Source: Lentisphaeraceae bacterium
GTDB taxonomy: Bacteria; Verrucomicrobiota; Lentisphaeria; Lentisphaerales; Lentisphaeraceae
DNA length: 64,000 nt
Direction of reading: 5' to 3'
Assembly (NCBI GenBank): GCA_021232515.1
Contig: JAJPOQ010000085.1
Coordinates: 1-64,000 of the forward strand
Part shown: positions 36,655 through 46,213 of the stretch, in pieces
Numbering within the stretch: the first letter of the stretch is position 1
Layout: every line of letters starts with the position of its first letter
Position numbers and translations under genes: made by a program
The notes under the pieces: generated by a model
The model's input: the letters and a program-made list of their open reading frames with translations, nothing else
Told to the model about the DNA's origin: nothing
The model's database searches: none

Positions 36655-36669
36655 GCAACAGCTAAGCCA
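36655..36669 (-). promoter_or_regulatory. Sigma-54-type promoter for the membrane MCP unit
   Basis: On the minus strand TGGCTTAGCTGTTGC has GG-N10-GC spacing and matches the -24/-12 consensus TGGC and TTGC. The -12 GC lies 36 bases from the ATG at 36619, the same distance as in front of the second cheA. No rival sigma-70 pair is obvious in this gap. Confidence 0.65.
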
Positions 36670-36797
36670 ACTATAAAGCTTCATGAAACAAACAAGTCAT
36701 ATCAGCATAAATATTTGTAAAAAGCTAAAACAACATTTAATCAAAAACTCACAAGTGACGCTATCTACAACTTATAAGATTTATTTTACTACAAACT

Positions 36798-36834
36798 AAA
36801 AAAGCTCATTCAGATTCTGAATGAGCTTTTTTAG
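36798..36834 (-). terminator. Terminator after the globin-coupled MCP
   Basis: AAAAAAGCTCATTCAGA and TCTGAATGAGCTTTTTT form a nearly perfect palindrome with A and T runs on the two sides, so it can stop transcription in both directions. It separates the cheA-cheW-MCP unit from the MCP-cheW-cheR-cheB unit. It lies 20 bases after the stop of the globin MCP gene. Confidence 0.88.
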
Positions 36835-36853
36835 TTTAACGGTTAGTTAATAC

Positions 36854-39739
36854 TTAGTAGCGACCTGTATCCATACCAAAATCATCTAGTGGGATAATGT
36901 CATCTGGATTACCTCTACTAACATTTCCTACTGATTTTGGTGATGATGAACTAGTTGTACTTGATGTTGGTACGCTCTGAGCTCCTATCAGGTTTCGAAT
37001 CGCGTCTAAGACATCTGGAGGTAAGTTTTCTATACCTGTGAGACCACCTGCGGTGCTAATCTGCTTTAATTTAAACTGTCCAAGTATTTCAGTAAGTTGA
37101 TTGGCTTGTTCTGAGAGTTCTAATGCAGCCGCGGCACTCTCTTCAGCATTTGCTGTATTTTGCTGAGTCACTTGGTCAAGTTGAACAAGTCCTTGATTTA
37201 CTTGACTTATTCCAAGTGCTTGCTCATTGCTTGCGGCAGCTATTTCACCAATCAAGTCAGTTACTTTTCCTATACCATCGACGATCTCTTTGAGAGACTC
37301 CGAAGTGCTGTTGGCAACATTTGTACCTGCATCAACTTTCTTAATAGAACCTTCTATAAGCTCCGTTGTCTCTTTAGCTGCTTTTGCACTTCGAGCTGCG
37401 AGATTTCGAACCTCTTCCGCAACGACCGCAAAACCCTTACCGTGAACTCCTGCTCGTGCTGCTTCAACCGCAGCATTTAGAGCTAGTAAGTTTGTTTGGA
37501 AGGCTATCTCATCGATTACTTTAATGATCTTAGAGATCTTTTGCGCCGAATCGTCTATTTCACTCATCGCACCGAGCATGTTATTCATCATCTCATTGCC
37601 TTTCTCTGCACCTGACTGAGCTGACTGAGCTAATTGATTTGCTTGATTTGCGTTATCTGCATTTTGCTTTGTTTGACTCGACATCTCGTTCATCGAAGCG
37701 GTTATTTGCTCTAAGGAAGCGGCTTGCTCTGTCGCACCTTGAGAGATAGACTGAGAAGAGTCACTTACTTGACCCGAACCTTGTGCCATCTGCTCTGAAG
37801 ATGTTTTCACTGAGTGCATTATCTCATTTAGATTATTCAATGTATCATTTAGCGCCATCTTCAAGGCTTCATGATCACCTTCATACTCTCCTGTGACATA
37901 GGCAGTTAAATCGCCATCCGCAACACTAATTAGACGTTCTTTCAACTCTGCCACAGGTGCTACAATTGCATCAACTATGTCGTTTATACCTTGTAGCATT
38001 GGCTTATAAATATCACTCATGGAAGTAACATCACCACGCTTTGATAAATCACCCGTTTTAGCGGCCCTAATAACACTTATAACCTCATCTCTGTAGCTAG
38101 CACGGTCATTATTATCTAACCATTCTACGGCAACTCCAACAAAGTCTCCTGAATCATCTCTGAGCGCCATCGCATTTAGACCAAACTCTAATCCAGCTAG
38201 ACTTATTTCTGTCTTGTAAGGAAAATTGTTTGGATCACTAAGCAATGAAGCTTGATGTGCAGGGTTCTTATGGAATCCATCAATACAAGTTCCAATTAAA
38301 GTCTTAATGTTAAAGCTTGGGATCAACGTTTGCAGTTTTCGTTCGTAACCTGAAAGCATTTCAACCACAGCAGGGTTGGCATACGTAATAACCCTATCTT
38401 TGTCACAAATCATAAGGTTTGTTTCAACGCTTTCCACCATTGATTCAAGACTTGCAGATTTCGCTGCTGAAGCTCGAGATGCAGTCACATTTGCCCATTC
38501 TAAAGCACAACCTGTATAGTTGCCTTCAATATCTTTTAATGCCGATATATTTAACTCAAAAGTCAATGGACCTACTTTTATATCCGCCTTATGAGGAAGG
38601 TTATTTGGATCACTTAAGATTTGACGTTGATGAGCAGGGTTTACATGAAATTGATCAATATTGGACCCGATCAAATTTTCTAAATTAAAACCAGCAAACT
38701 GTTGCTGAAAACTTGCTAAGTTTTCTTTAATCATCCTAACTGTCGCAGGGTTTGCACTCGTGATATTCAGATCCCTGTCACAAGTCATCATCGCTGTTGC
38801 AGAACCTATAACTACTGAACTAAGTGTTGCAGCTTTTCGAGTTTCAGTTATCTCCGTTGCAAACTTTACAATTTTCGTTGGCTTACCATTTTCATCCAAG
38901 ATTGGATTATAAGATGCTTGAATCCAAATCTCCTTACCACCTTTCCCAAAACGCTTATATTGTCCGGAGTCATACTCTCCTCGATTTAGTTTTTCCCAAA
39001 ACTGTCGGTACTCAATGCTGTTTGCATACTGTGGCTCAGCAAACATGCTGTGGTGACGCCCCTGTACTTCAGGAAGTGTGTAACCCAAAGTTACCAAAAA
39101 GTTGTCATTGGCGGTTATAATTGTTCCATCAAGATTAAACTCGATGATAGCTTGCGAGCGGCCAATTGCGTCTACCACTCCATTTAGGTATTGTATCTCA
39201 TTCGACATGTCACATTCTCCTTCCTCAAGATCTTTTAAATTCTCTATTTCGCTCTTCTGCTCTTTTACTTCTGCTAATAAGTCCCCTTCACTGAAATCGT
39301 CCGCTATATCTCTCCCAATCTCAACTTCATAAGCTGACAACATGACCTCCGCTATAACATCTAAAGCTGTATCCCAAGCTTGGCTCATGTCATTTGTCCA
39401 AGATTCGCCAGCTGTGACTCTCATCACATCCAGCAAAGTCTCCTTAACGGCAGGGTAGTGACCTTCTTGGGCGCCATAATCTTGGTGTCTCTTGCCCATT
39501 TCTTTAAGAGCTCCAACAAGAGCATCTGGTTTATCTAAAGAATTCATCACTAAGTTTAAGGAAGCTGCAAGTTTCTTCTTCTGCTCATTCACTTCAACGT
39601 TTTCAAACAGAGGAACTACCTCTGGGCATCGTTCAAAAAGTTCTCGGTAAAACTCTGTCGTCAGATCATCTAGCTTACCTGAAACTAAGCCAAAGCCTGA
39701 CCTTAAATCTACTAGGTTTATATCTTCTAAAGACGCCAT
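36854..39739 (-). CDS. Globin-coupled, PAS-containing methyl-accepting chemotaxis protein
   Basis: 961 residues, no membrane segment, so cytosolic. Residues 1-145 look like a bacterial globin of the Vgb/Hmp type: helices around VPLFENV, then [18 protein letters not shown], in which His85 is at the F8 haem-ligand position and His94 follows. A PAS domain follows at about 185-305 ([27 protein letters not shown]). Two further PAS-like domains share the block FHxNPAHQ with the neighbouring MCP, and a HAMP-like segment and signalling hairpin follow, with tail [10 protein letters not shown]. It probably senses oxygen or another gas. It starts one base after the cheW gene. Confidence 0.9.
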   Translation of the reverse strand: MASLEDINLVDLRSGFGLVSGKLDDLTTEFYRELFERCPEVVPLFENVEVNEQKKKLAASLNLVMNSLDKPDALVGALKEMGKRHQDYGAQEGHYPAVKETLLDVMRVTAGESWTNDMSQAWDTALDVIAEVMLSAYEVEIGRDIADDFSEGDLLAEVKEQKSEIENLKDLEEGECDMSNEIQYLNGVVDAIGRSQAIIEFNLDGTIITANDNFLVTLGYTLPEVQGRHHSMFAEPQYANSIEYRQFWEKLNRGEYDSGQYKRFGKGGKEIWIQASYNPILDENGKPTKIVKFATEITETRKAATLSSVVIGSATAMMTCDRDLNITSANPATVRMIKENLASFQQQFAGFNLENLIGSNIDQFHVNPAHQRQILSDPNNLPHKADIKVGPLTFELNISALKDIEGNYTGCALEWANVTASRASAAKSASLESMVESVETNLMICDKDRVITYANPAVVEMLSGYERKLQTLIPSFNIKTLIGTCIDGFHKNPAHQASLLSDPNNFPYKTEISLAGLEFGLNAMALRDDSGDFVGVAVEWLDNNDRASYRDEVISVIRAAKTGDLSKRGDVTSMSDIYKPMLQGINDIVDAIVAPVAELKERLISVADGDLTAYVTGEYEGDHEALKMALNDTLNNLNEIMHSVKTSSEQMAQGSGQVSDSSQSISQGATEQAASLEQITASMNEMSSQTKQNADNANQANQLAQSAQSGAEKGNEMMNNMLGAMSEIDDSAQKISKIIKVIDEIAFQTNLLALNAAVEAARAGVHGKGFAVVAEEVRNLAARSAKAAKETTELIEGSIKKVDAGTNVANSTSESLKEIVDGIGKVTDLIGEIAAASNEQALGISQVNQGLVQLDQVTQQNTANAEESAAAALELSEQANQLTEILGQFKLKQISTAGGLTGIENLPPDVLDAIRNLIGAQSVPTSSTTSSSSPKSVGNVSRGNPDDIIPLDDFGMDTGRY

Positions 39740-39740
39740 G

Positions 39741-40247
39741 TTATTCCTCCTGAGCCGTCATGGCTTCTATTTGTTCGCGGTCTCGGAATAAGAGGGCGTC
39801 AACATCTACAACCATCTTAATTCTATCTTCAACTTTACCCATACCACTGATAAAATTGTTATCTGTTGAATTCGATAGTTGCCCTGAAGCTTCAATGCTT
39901 GAATGAGGTATATCTAAAACCTCAGAAACTGTATCAACGACCAAGCCGACAGTATTTTCATTTATATGAACGACAATCACACACGTTCGTTCATCATATT
40001 CTCTTGATTCCATCCCAAATCGTAAGCGAATATCCATAACTGGTATAACCTTACCCCGAAGATTTATAACCCCTTTTATATAGACTGGCGTTTGAGGTAC
40101 CTCGGTAACTTTCAACATGCCTATTATCTCAGTTACATACTTGATCTCGATCGCATACTCTTCAGACCCTATGTGAAAAGTTAGATACTTATCCTTTTGT
40201 GTATCTTGGTCCTCTTCCATTGCTAGCTCACTCTCAGAACTCATCAT
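39741..40247 (-). CDS. cheW: Chemotaxis adaptor CheW
   Basis: 168 residues, one CheW domain. Same blocks as the copy at 32484-32984 ([51 protein letters not shown]), with an acidic N-terminus that differs. It sits between cheA and the globin-coupled MCP, nine bases after cheA, and probably links these two. One base separates it from the MCP. Confidence 0.95.
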   Translation of the reverse strand: MMSSESELAMEEDQDTQKDKYLTFHIGSEEYAIEIKYVTEIIGMLKVTEVPQTPVYIKGVINLRGKVIPVMDIRLRFGMESREYDERTCVIVVHINENTVGLVVDTVSEVLDIPHSSIEASGQLSNSTDNNFISGMGKVEDRIKMVVDVDALLFRDREQIEAMTAQEE

Positions 40248-40256
40248 ATTCTCCTC

Positions 40257-42848
40257 TTATCCTGCTTCAACCAGCTTCAAGTCTGAAGGCAGGCATTTTA
40301 ATATCGATTCCGGATCAAGAATGAGCGCGACCTCGCCATTCCCTAAAATGTTGCATCCGGAGATCCCTTTAACACTTCCCATATAGCCTGATAGGCTCTT
40401 TATAACCGTTTGCACCTGATGAAGTATGGAGTCTACAAACAGGCATATCGGTCCATCTAACAAATCAAGGACTATGAGAATTCCTTGAGTTAAGTCGTAA
40501 TTGTCTGGCACTAAATCGTGTAGTGTGTGTAATCTAAAAACTGGAAGCATGGATTCGCGGATTTTAACAAACTCTTGACCATCTGGGCGCACTGTAATCA
40601 TACTTTGGGCAGGTCTTAGAGATTCACGAATTGATGTAATCGGAATAGTGTATTTTGTCGTCCCAACCTTCACCAACATACCTTCGATAGTTGCTAGAGT
40701 TAATGGAATATGAATAATGAATTTACAGCCTTTACCTGGGTTATTTTGTATCTCAATTCGACCTTTAACTTGTTCAATATTCTTCTTAACAACGTCCATA
40801 CCAACACCACGACCTGAAAGGTCCGTAACTTCAGCGGCAGTTGAAAAACCAGGTTCGAAAATCAACTGACATATCTCTTGGTCAGTTAAAGACTCATCAT
40901 TATCTCCTATGAGACCATTGGCTCTAGACTTCTCTAAGATCTTTTCTTTATTTAAGCCTCTTCCATCATCTTGTATGATAATTAAAACTTCACTTGCTCT
41001 TTGCTCTGCGGCCAAGAGAATCGTTCCCTGTTCTGGTTTACCAACTTCAAGGCGTTCTTCTGGTGTTTCTATACCATGATCCGCTGAGTTACGAATCATG
41101 TGTACAAGTGGGTCGGCAATCATGTCGACTACAACTTTATCAACCTCTGTATCTTCACCTTCAAGATGAAGCTTTATCGGTTTAGCTATTTTTAAAGAAA
41201 CATCATGAACTAGGCGCAACATCTTCTTAAACACTCCAGAAACCGGAATCATACGGACTGCCATGGCTATATCTTGCAATTCATTTGTGATCAGGTGTAG
41301 ACGGTGTGCTGCTCGCTCAAAGCCATTCAGCTCTAAACCTTCTAAGTCTGGATGTTTTGTAACCATAGACTCTGCTATAATTAACTCGCCGACAAGATCG
41401 ATAAGCATGTCGAGTTTAGATAAATCTACGCGAATATCCCTCTTAACTTTTGAGGCTTTACTTGTCGTGGATGGTGCAGCGGAAGTACTTGTGTTACTCT
41501 GTATTTTTTTACGCATGCCATGAGTGATAGCATTTTGAAGTAACTGCAGTAGTTCATCTTTTTGTACTGGCTTGTCAGCAAAACCATAAACTTCCAACTT
41601 CATAAGGTCTTTTAGCAAATCGCGATCTTTGTCTCCAGACAAAGTTATAACTGGCATAGAATTATATTTTGAAGTCACTTCCGAAATAAACTCTTTACCC
41701 GACATACCCGGCAAGTTTATATCTGTTAAGATAACATCTACATCAGCGCTCAAGTTTTTAAGGACATCAAGAGCACTTTCAGCTGTCTCGCAAGCGATAC
41801 AGTGGAATCCATTTTTCTCTAAAATCTTGGTTACCAACATTCTCGATGTTGGGTCATCCTCGACATATAGAACTGACTTATCTCCAGCGGCGAGTTTTTT
41901 TTCTGTTTTAGTTACCGGTTCACTTTCAACTACATCAAAAGCTTTAGCTTGTGACCGTGGTTTTAAGCTAGTTAGTACATCTATCAAAGACTGACTATCT
42001 TCCAACTCGCCTTTACCGCCTTTCAACAAATCAAACAGACCCATTTTAAGTTGGTCGGCAGTATTCAACATTGTGTTGATTATATTCTCGTTTATCGGAA
42101 CATCGCCATCTTTAACACCCTCAATTATGCTTTCTAAGCAATGCGTAAGTTCCTGCATTTCCGAAAAGGACATAAAACCACAATTGCCTTTGAAAGTATG
42201 AAAGTTACGAAAGATTAATTCTAAAGATTCCTCTGAAGATTCTCCTCTAGAAATAGACAAAAGCTCCCCTTCTGCTTCATCTAAAAGGTCCAACCCTTCT
42301 TGAACAAACTTTTCAATTATCTCTGGTGAAAGCATATCAAAATCGAGAGAGAATTCATCTCCTGTTAACTCTTCAGTTGGTGTAGGAGTTGTAGTTGGTG
42401 TAGGAGTTGTAGTTGAAGTTGAAGAAGGATCGTTTATCTGAGCAATCGTGTCTTTAAGTATCTTGAGTATGCCTGAAGTATCTAGGATGTTTTTATCTGT
42501 ACCTTGGCTCTCTATGCCACACAACAAGTTTGAAATAACATCACATGCTGCCAGTAAAGTCTCAAAGAACCCTTTCTTGAGTTCTGCTTTTCCATTTCTG
42601 CAGAGATCTAGTAAAGTTTCAGCTTCATGATTTACAGAAACAATAACATTTAAGTTTAAGAAACCTGCGCTGCCCTTCATAGTGTGAAATAAGCGAAATA
42701 TCCCGTTCAGTGTTTCAGAGTTTACTTCTGTACCTTCATCTAGACACTCAATGACCTCAATAAATAATGGATCAATCATATCGAGTGCATCTCGCGACTC
42801 AACTACAAAACCCTCTAACAATTCTGAGTTATCATCATCCCAACTCAT
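40257..42848 (-). CDS. cheA: Chemotaxis histidine kinase CheA with two Hpt domains and an internal receiver
   Basis: 863 residues. Hpt1 has the phospho-acceptor His55 (RLFHTMKGSAGFL). A Pro/Thr linker of repeated PTPTTT follows, then Hpt2 with His217 (NFHTFKGNCGFM). A receiver domain spans about 325-440 (LYVEDD, phospho-acceptor D376 in ILTDINLPG, K426 in FADKPV). The dimerisation helices begin at about 470, then HATPase (HMIRNSADHGIE, DDGRGLN, DLSGRGVGMDVVKK) and the CheW-like regulatory domain. The receiver between Hpt and kinase core is unusual. The P2 domain is replaced. It is the first gene of a unit cheA-cheW-MCP. Confidence 0.96.
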   Translation of the reverse strand: MSWDDDNSELLEGFVVESRDALDMIDPLFIEVIECLDEGTEVNSETLNGIFRLFHTMKGSAGFLNLNVIVSVNHEAETLLDLCRNGKAELKKGFFETLLAACDVISNLLCGIESQGTDKNILDTSGILKILKDTIAQINDPSSTSTTTPTPTTTPTPTEELTGDEFSLDFDMLSPEIIEKFVQEGLDLLDEAEGELLSISRGESSEESLELIFRNFHTFKGNCGFMSFSEMQELTHCLESIIEGVKDGDVPINENIINTMLNTADQLKMGLFDLLKGGKGELEDSQSLIDVLTSLKPRSQAKAFDVVESEPVTKTEKKLAAGDKSVLYVEDDPTSRMLVTKILEKNGFHCIACETAESALDVLKNLSADVDVILTDINLPGMSGKEFISEVTSKYNSMPVITLSGDKDRDLLKDLMKLEVYGFADKPVQKDELLQLLQNAITHGMRKKIQSNTSTSAAPSTTSKASKVKRDIRVDLSKLDMLIDLVGELIIAESMVTKHPDLEGLELNGFERAAHRLHLITNELQDIAMAVRMIPVSGVFKKMLRLVHDVSLKIAKPIKLHLEGEDTEVDKVVVDMIADPLVHMIRNSADHGIETPEERLEVGKPEQGTILLAAEQRASEVLIIIQDDGRGLNKEKILEKSRANGLIGDNDESLTDQEICQLIFEPGFSTAAEVTDLSGRGVGMDVVKKNIEQVKGRIEIQNNPGKGCKFIIHIPLTLATIEGMLVKVGTTKYTIPITSIRESLRPAQSMITVRPDGQEFVKIRESMLPVFRLHTLHDLVPDNYDLTQGILIVLDLLDGPICLFVDSILHQVQTVIKSLSGYMGSVKGISGCNILGNGEVALILDPESILKCLPSDLKLVEAG
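42376..42411. repeat. Two 18-bp direct repeats coding the Pro/Thr linker of CheA
   Basis: GTTGGTGTAGGAGTTGTA occurs twice back to back (42376-42393 and 42394-42411). On the minus strand it encodes the linker repeat of alternating Thr and Pro between the two Hpt domains. A flexible, slippage-prone linker. Confidence 0.85.
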
Positions 42849-42905
42849 AAAACCAACTCAATTTATATTTTTAAAAACGCTCTTTTATCGTGGATAATGG
42901 ATTTC

Positions 42906-42920
42906 GCAGCAAGTATGCCA
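42906..42920 (-). promoter_or_regulatory. Sigma-54-type promoter for the cheA-cheW-MCP unit
   Basis: On the minus strand TGGCATACTTGCTGC has GG-N10-GC spacing, with TGGCA at -24 and CTGC at -12. The -12 GC is 58 bases from the cheA ATG at 42848. It lies in the divergent gap between the two cheA genes, 113 bases from the rightward promoter. Confidence 0.6.
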
Positions 42921-43032
42921 ACACTTTATACAATCCACATCACAGCTACACCCTAGTACTCAGTTGTTAAAAAGAAGTTAAAGGTTGTCGAATAAAGCAT
43001 CACATCAACAGCACATTACATAAAACAACAAG

Positions 43033-43047
43033 TGGCACTAGAACTGC
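43033..43047 (+). promoter_or_regulatory. Sigma-54-type promoter for the second cheA unit
   Basis: TGGCACTAGAACTGC is a close match to the sigma-54 consensus TGGCAC-N5-TTGC with exact GG-N10-GC spacing. The -12 GC is 36 bases before the GTG start of cheA2, leaving a leader of about 24 bases that includes a strong AAGGAGG ribosome site at about 43071-43077. Confidence 0.72.
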
Positions 43048-43082
43048 GTCAGTCTTTTACACGAATATTTAAGGAGGGTTGA

Positions 43083-45143
43083 GTGAATTTAGAAGAAAGC
43101 GGCGCAGAGTTTGGCGATGACTTTATGCAAAGTCTACTTAGTGAATTTATTGATAGTTCACTGGATAGTCTTGCATCCATCCAAGAACTTTCCCACCAAC
43201 TCAAAACGGGTGATTTTCATGCTGAAACAATCAAAGAAATATTTAGGATTTTCCATTCACTAAAAGGGAGCTCTGCAATCGTTGGTTGTTTGCCTGTTCG
43301 AAATCTCTCACACTATGCTGAGTCACTCTTAGTAAAGATAACTGAGGGCAGCATTCAAATCGAATCTCATGTAGCCGATATAATTATCGAAACTGTAGAT
43401 TTATTAAACTCTATGGTCGAAGAATTCGGCAACTCAAAAGAAATAAACTCGGGCACTATTTCTCGTTCTGATGAATTAATAGAAAAAATAAATGCGATCC
43501 TCGAAGAGGACCCCTCAAAAAGATTACACGAGATGCTTTTTGACAAAGGTCTTATCCAAGATCTTAAAGAAAGTATATCTAATGATAGGCGAGAAGACTC
43601 TATCAAAAAGCTAGATAGAATTTCTACAATCATCAAAAACTCTACAACCAAAAGTGAAGCTCCTGCTCTAGCTGAGAACGCCGATATATACGATGAGCTT
43701 TCTGAAATAGAAGACGATACCGAATTTGCAGAATCAATGTATGAAGAAGTTCTTAAATCACTCAAAGAAGAACTTGAGAAAGAAAGCAATGCGAAGGTCC
43801 AGCAAGCCTTAACTAAGCTTATCGAAAAAATCGATAACGTCTATGATTGGTCTGGTCCGTCACAGTTTTTAGCCGAAGTTATAGTCACTGGTCATCAAAA
43901 TATAATTGAACTAAAAAAAGAAGTCGCGACTCAAAACAACTCTGCTCCGAAAGAGAATGTATCTGCTAAGACTATGCGAGTTCCAGAAGCATCGCTAGAC
44001 GACTTCATTCGCTATATCGGCGACTTAATCATCGTTAGAGAAATGATCGACGACTCTCGAAAGCAGATCGAGGATCATTTAAATGAGATCCAATTAAGTA
44101 CTCAATTAAAGAGACATGTAGATAGCTTTTCGATCACTTTATCCAAACTTGAAAATAGTGCGATGACTATACGAAAACAGTCTGTAAAAATGCTCTTAAA
44201 CAAGCTTTCCAGACTTGCCCGTGAAATAGCTAGTAAAGTTGATAAATCTATAAATATAAATCTCATCGGCGCTGAAACTCTAATTGACAAGAGCCTTATC
44301 GAACTCCTAGAAGCTCCGCTTATTCACATCGTTAACAATGCCGTTGACCATGGTCTAGAAGATAACGACGAAAGAGAGACGTTAGGTAAAAGTGCTGAAG
44401 GGAATATCACCGTAAAAGTTATAGAAGATGATGAGTATATCTTCATCGAAATCATTGACGACGGTCGTGGTATGAACTTTGCAAAACTTCGCGAAAAAGG
44501 TATAAAAATGGGTGTCGCCACTGAAAATAGTAGTCATGACGATTTACTCAAAATTATCTTCCTGCCTGGCTTTTCTACAGCTTCCCAAGTTACTGATATT
44601 TCAGGTCGAGGTGTGGGTATGGACGTCGTCAAAAAAGAACTCGAAAAGGCTGGCGGATCTATAGATATAGAAAGTGAAGAAGGAACAGGTAGTACCTTCA
44701 TTCTTAAGTTACCAAAAAGTATCACCACCCAGATCATCCAAGGCTACATCATGGAAGTTGCAGGCGAACCCTTCATCGTTCCTGTCAAAGCCGTCAGAGA
44801 ATCATTTCACCCTGCTAAGGCAAATATTGTCCGCATGTATGACAAGTTTGATTGTCTCGAAACTCGTGGAGAAATAATGCCAATTGTAAAAATCTCAGAT
44901 CATCTTTATGGAGACACCAAAAAAAGTAGTGAGGAGATATTTGTCATCGTTGAAGAAGGCGGCCGAAACTATGCCCTTCTTGCAGATAAAGTTGTTGGTA
45001 TACAACAAGTGGTACTCAAAGAACTAAAAGGGCTAACTATGCTAAAACAGTTCTTTTCAGGTGCCGCCCTTATGGGAAATGGCGATGTCGCTTTGGTTCT
45101 CGATTTAGCAAATTTTTTAGAAACTTCAGTTGAAACAGTTTGA
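43083..45143 (+). CDS. cheA: Second chemotaxis histidine kinase CheA, no P2 domain
   Basis: 686 residues from GTG (43083), chosen for the perfect AAGGAGG five bases upstream. Hpt with His58 (RIFHSLKGSSAIVG), a long acidic, mostly helical linker (residues about 130-300) without a recognised P2 or receiver, dimerisation helices, HATPase (HIVNNAVDHGLEDN near 415, IDDGRGM near 459, DISGRGVGMDVVKK near 505) and CheW-like domain (from about 545). Divergent from the other cheA and clearly a different subtype, with one Hpt instead of two. It is followed ten bases later by the CheD-receiver fusion, so it probably answers to a distinct adaptation route. Confidence 0.95.
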   Translation: MNLEESGAEFGDDFMQSLLSEFIDSSLDSLASIQELSHQLKTGDFHAETIKEIFRIFHSLKGSSAIVGCLPVRNLSHYAESLLVKITEGSIQIESHVADIIIETVDLLNSMVEEFGNSKEINSGTISRSDELIEKINAILEEDPSKRLHEMLFDKGLIQDLKESISNDRREDSIKKLDRISTIIKNSTTKSEAPALAENADIYDELSEIEDDTEFAESMYEEVLKSLKEELEKESNAKVQQALTKLIEKIDNVYDWSGPSQFLAEVIVTGHQNIIELKKEVATQNNSAPKENVSAKTMRVPEASLDDFIRYIGDLIIVREMIDDSRKQIEDHLNEIQLSTQLKRHVDSFSITLSKLENSAMTIRKQSVKMLLNKLSRLAREIASKVDKSININLIGAETLIDKSLIELLEAPLIHIVNNAVDHGLEDNDERETLGKSAEGNITVKVIEDDEYIFIEIIDDGRGMNFAKLREKGIKMGVATENSSHDDLLKIIFLPGFSTASQVTDISGRGVGMDVVKKELEKAGGSIDIESEEGTGSTFILKLPKSITTQIIQGYIMEVAGEPFIVPVKAVRESFHPAKANIVRMYDKFDCLETRGEIMPIVKISDHLYGDTKKSSEEIFVIVEEGGRNYALLADKVVGIQQVVLKELKGLTMLKQFFSGAALMGNGDVALVLDLANFLETSVETV

Positions 45144-45153
45144 GGAGATAACA

Positions 45154-46074
45154 ATGGAAAAGAAATTTTTATTACCAGGTGAGTTTCACGTCACCAAAAA
45201 GCCCATGAACCTAGTCACCGTCTTAGGTTCTTGCGTTTCTATATGCCTCCATAATAAGATCAGTGGCTTAGCTGGTATGAACCACTATGTCTTCCCTAGT
45301 GGAGAAAATATCGATAAATTAAGTCGAGGTCGCTACGGCAACACAGCAAATAATCTTATAGCACAGTCACTGTTCGCCGTCGATGCTGAGCGATCACACT
45401 ATGTCGCAAAAGTGTACGGTGGAGCAAACCCTTTACAATCGGATGTCGGAACAGATACTCAAATTGGCGCTAGAAACATACAAGCTGCAGAAGAGTTTTT
45501 AGCTGGAGTCGGTATACCTATCAAAGAAAAGATTGTCGGTAGCAAAAAAGGTTACAGAATTTACTTCAATACAGATAGTGGAAATGTTAAAGTCGAAGAA
45601 ATTGCTCGAGCTGGAGAGGCAGAAGCAAAACTTAAAAAAGACATTTCCTCAGGAAAAGTAAAGAACAAAAGAGTCCTTGTGGTTGATGACTCTGCACTAG
45701 TTAGAAAAGTACTAACAAGTACAATTGACAGTATCGTTGGTTACGAAGTTTGTGGACAGGCAGCAAATGCTTTTGAAGCACGTGACATGTTGGTAAATCT
45801 CAAACCAGACGTCATGACTTTAGACATAATCATGCCTAAACTAGACGGTATATCTTTCCTCAAAAAAGTAACACAACATTTCCCTATGCCGGTTATTATC
45901 TGTTCAACTATTGCTAAAGAAGGCACAGCCATACAGAAAGAAGCTTATGACTCTGGTGCTGTTGAAGTTATAGACAAAGATACACTCGAACTTTACAAAG
46001 GTGTCGACATCGTACAAAAGACAATTTCGGCAAAATTAGACTCAGCTCTAAGAAAGTTTAAAGTTAGGACTTAA
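45154..46074 (+). CDS. CheD glutamine deamidase fused to a CheB-like receiver domain
   Basis: 306 residues from ATG 45154 (MEKKFLLPGEF), preceded by GAGGAG; the frame also opens at 45130 inside cheA2, without a site. Residues 1-150 are CheD: VLGSCVSICL with catalytic Cys27 and AGMNHYVFPSG with His44. Residues about 169-290 are a receiver domain close to that of CheB: VLVVDDSALVRKVL, phospho-acceptor D224 in MTLDIIMPKLDG and Lys in EVIDKDT. The methylesterase domain of CheB is absent. The fusion could make receptor deamidation depend on CheA phosphorylation. Second gene of the cheA2 unit. Confidence 0.92.
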   Translation: MEKKFLLPGEFHVTKKPMNLVTVLGSCVSICLHNKISGLAGMNHYVFPSGENIDKLSRGRYGNTANNLIAQSLFAVDAERSHYVAKVYGGANPLQSDVGTDTQIGARNIQAAEEFLAGVGIPIKEKIVGSKKGYRIYFNTDSGNVKVEEIARAGEAEAKLKKDISSGKVKNKRVLVVDDSALVRKVLTSTIDSIVGYEVCGQAANAFEARDMLVNLKPDVMTLDIIMPKLDGISFLKKVTQHFPMPVIICSTIAKEGTAIQKEAYDSGAVEVIDKDTLELYKGVDIVQKTISAKLDSALRKFKVRT

Positions 46075-46213
46075 TCTAGCAGTTTGTAGATTGACAAGAC
46101 CTCTCTAGATGATAGCTTCAGACTTATCGTCAATCGCGGAAATTCTGGAAATATTCAATGAGAAACCTATACAGATCTGTAAGGTCTAGTATCTATTTTG
46201 CCTGGGGTACAGT

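Noticed and set aside
43367-43789. Minus-strand open frame of 140 codons rich in Ser
   Set aside because: Antisense to the acidic linker of the second CheA; the serine richness reflects the complementary codons.
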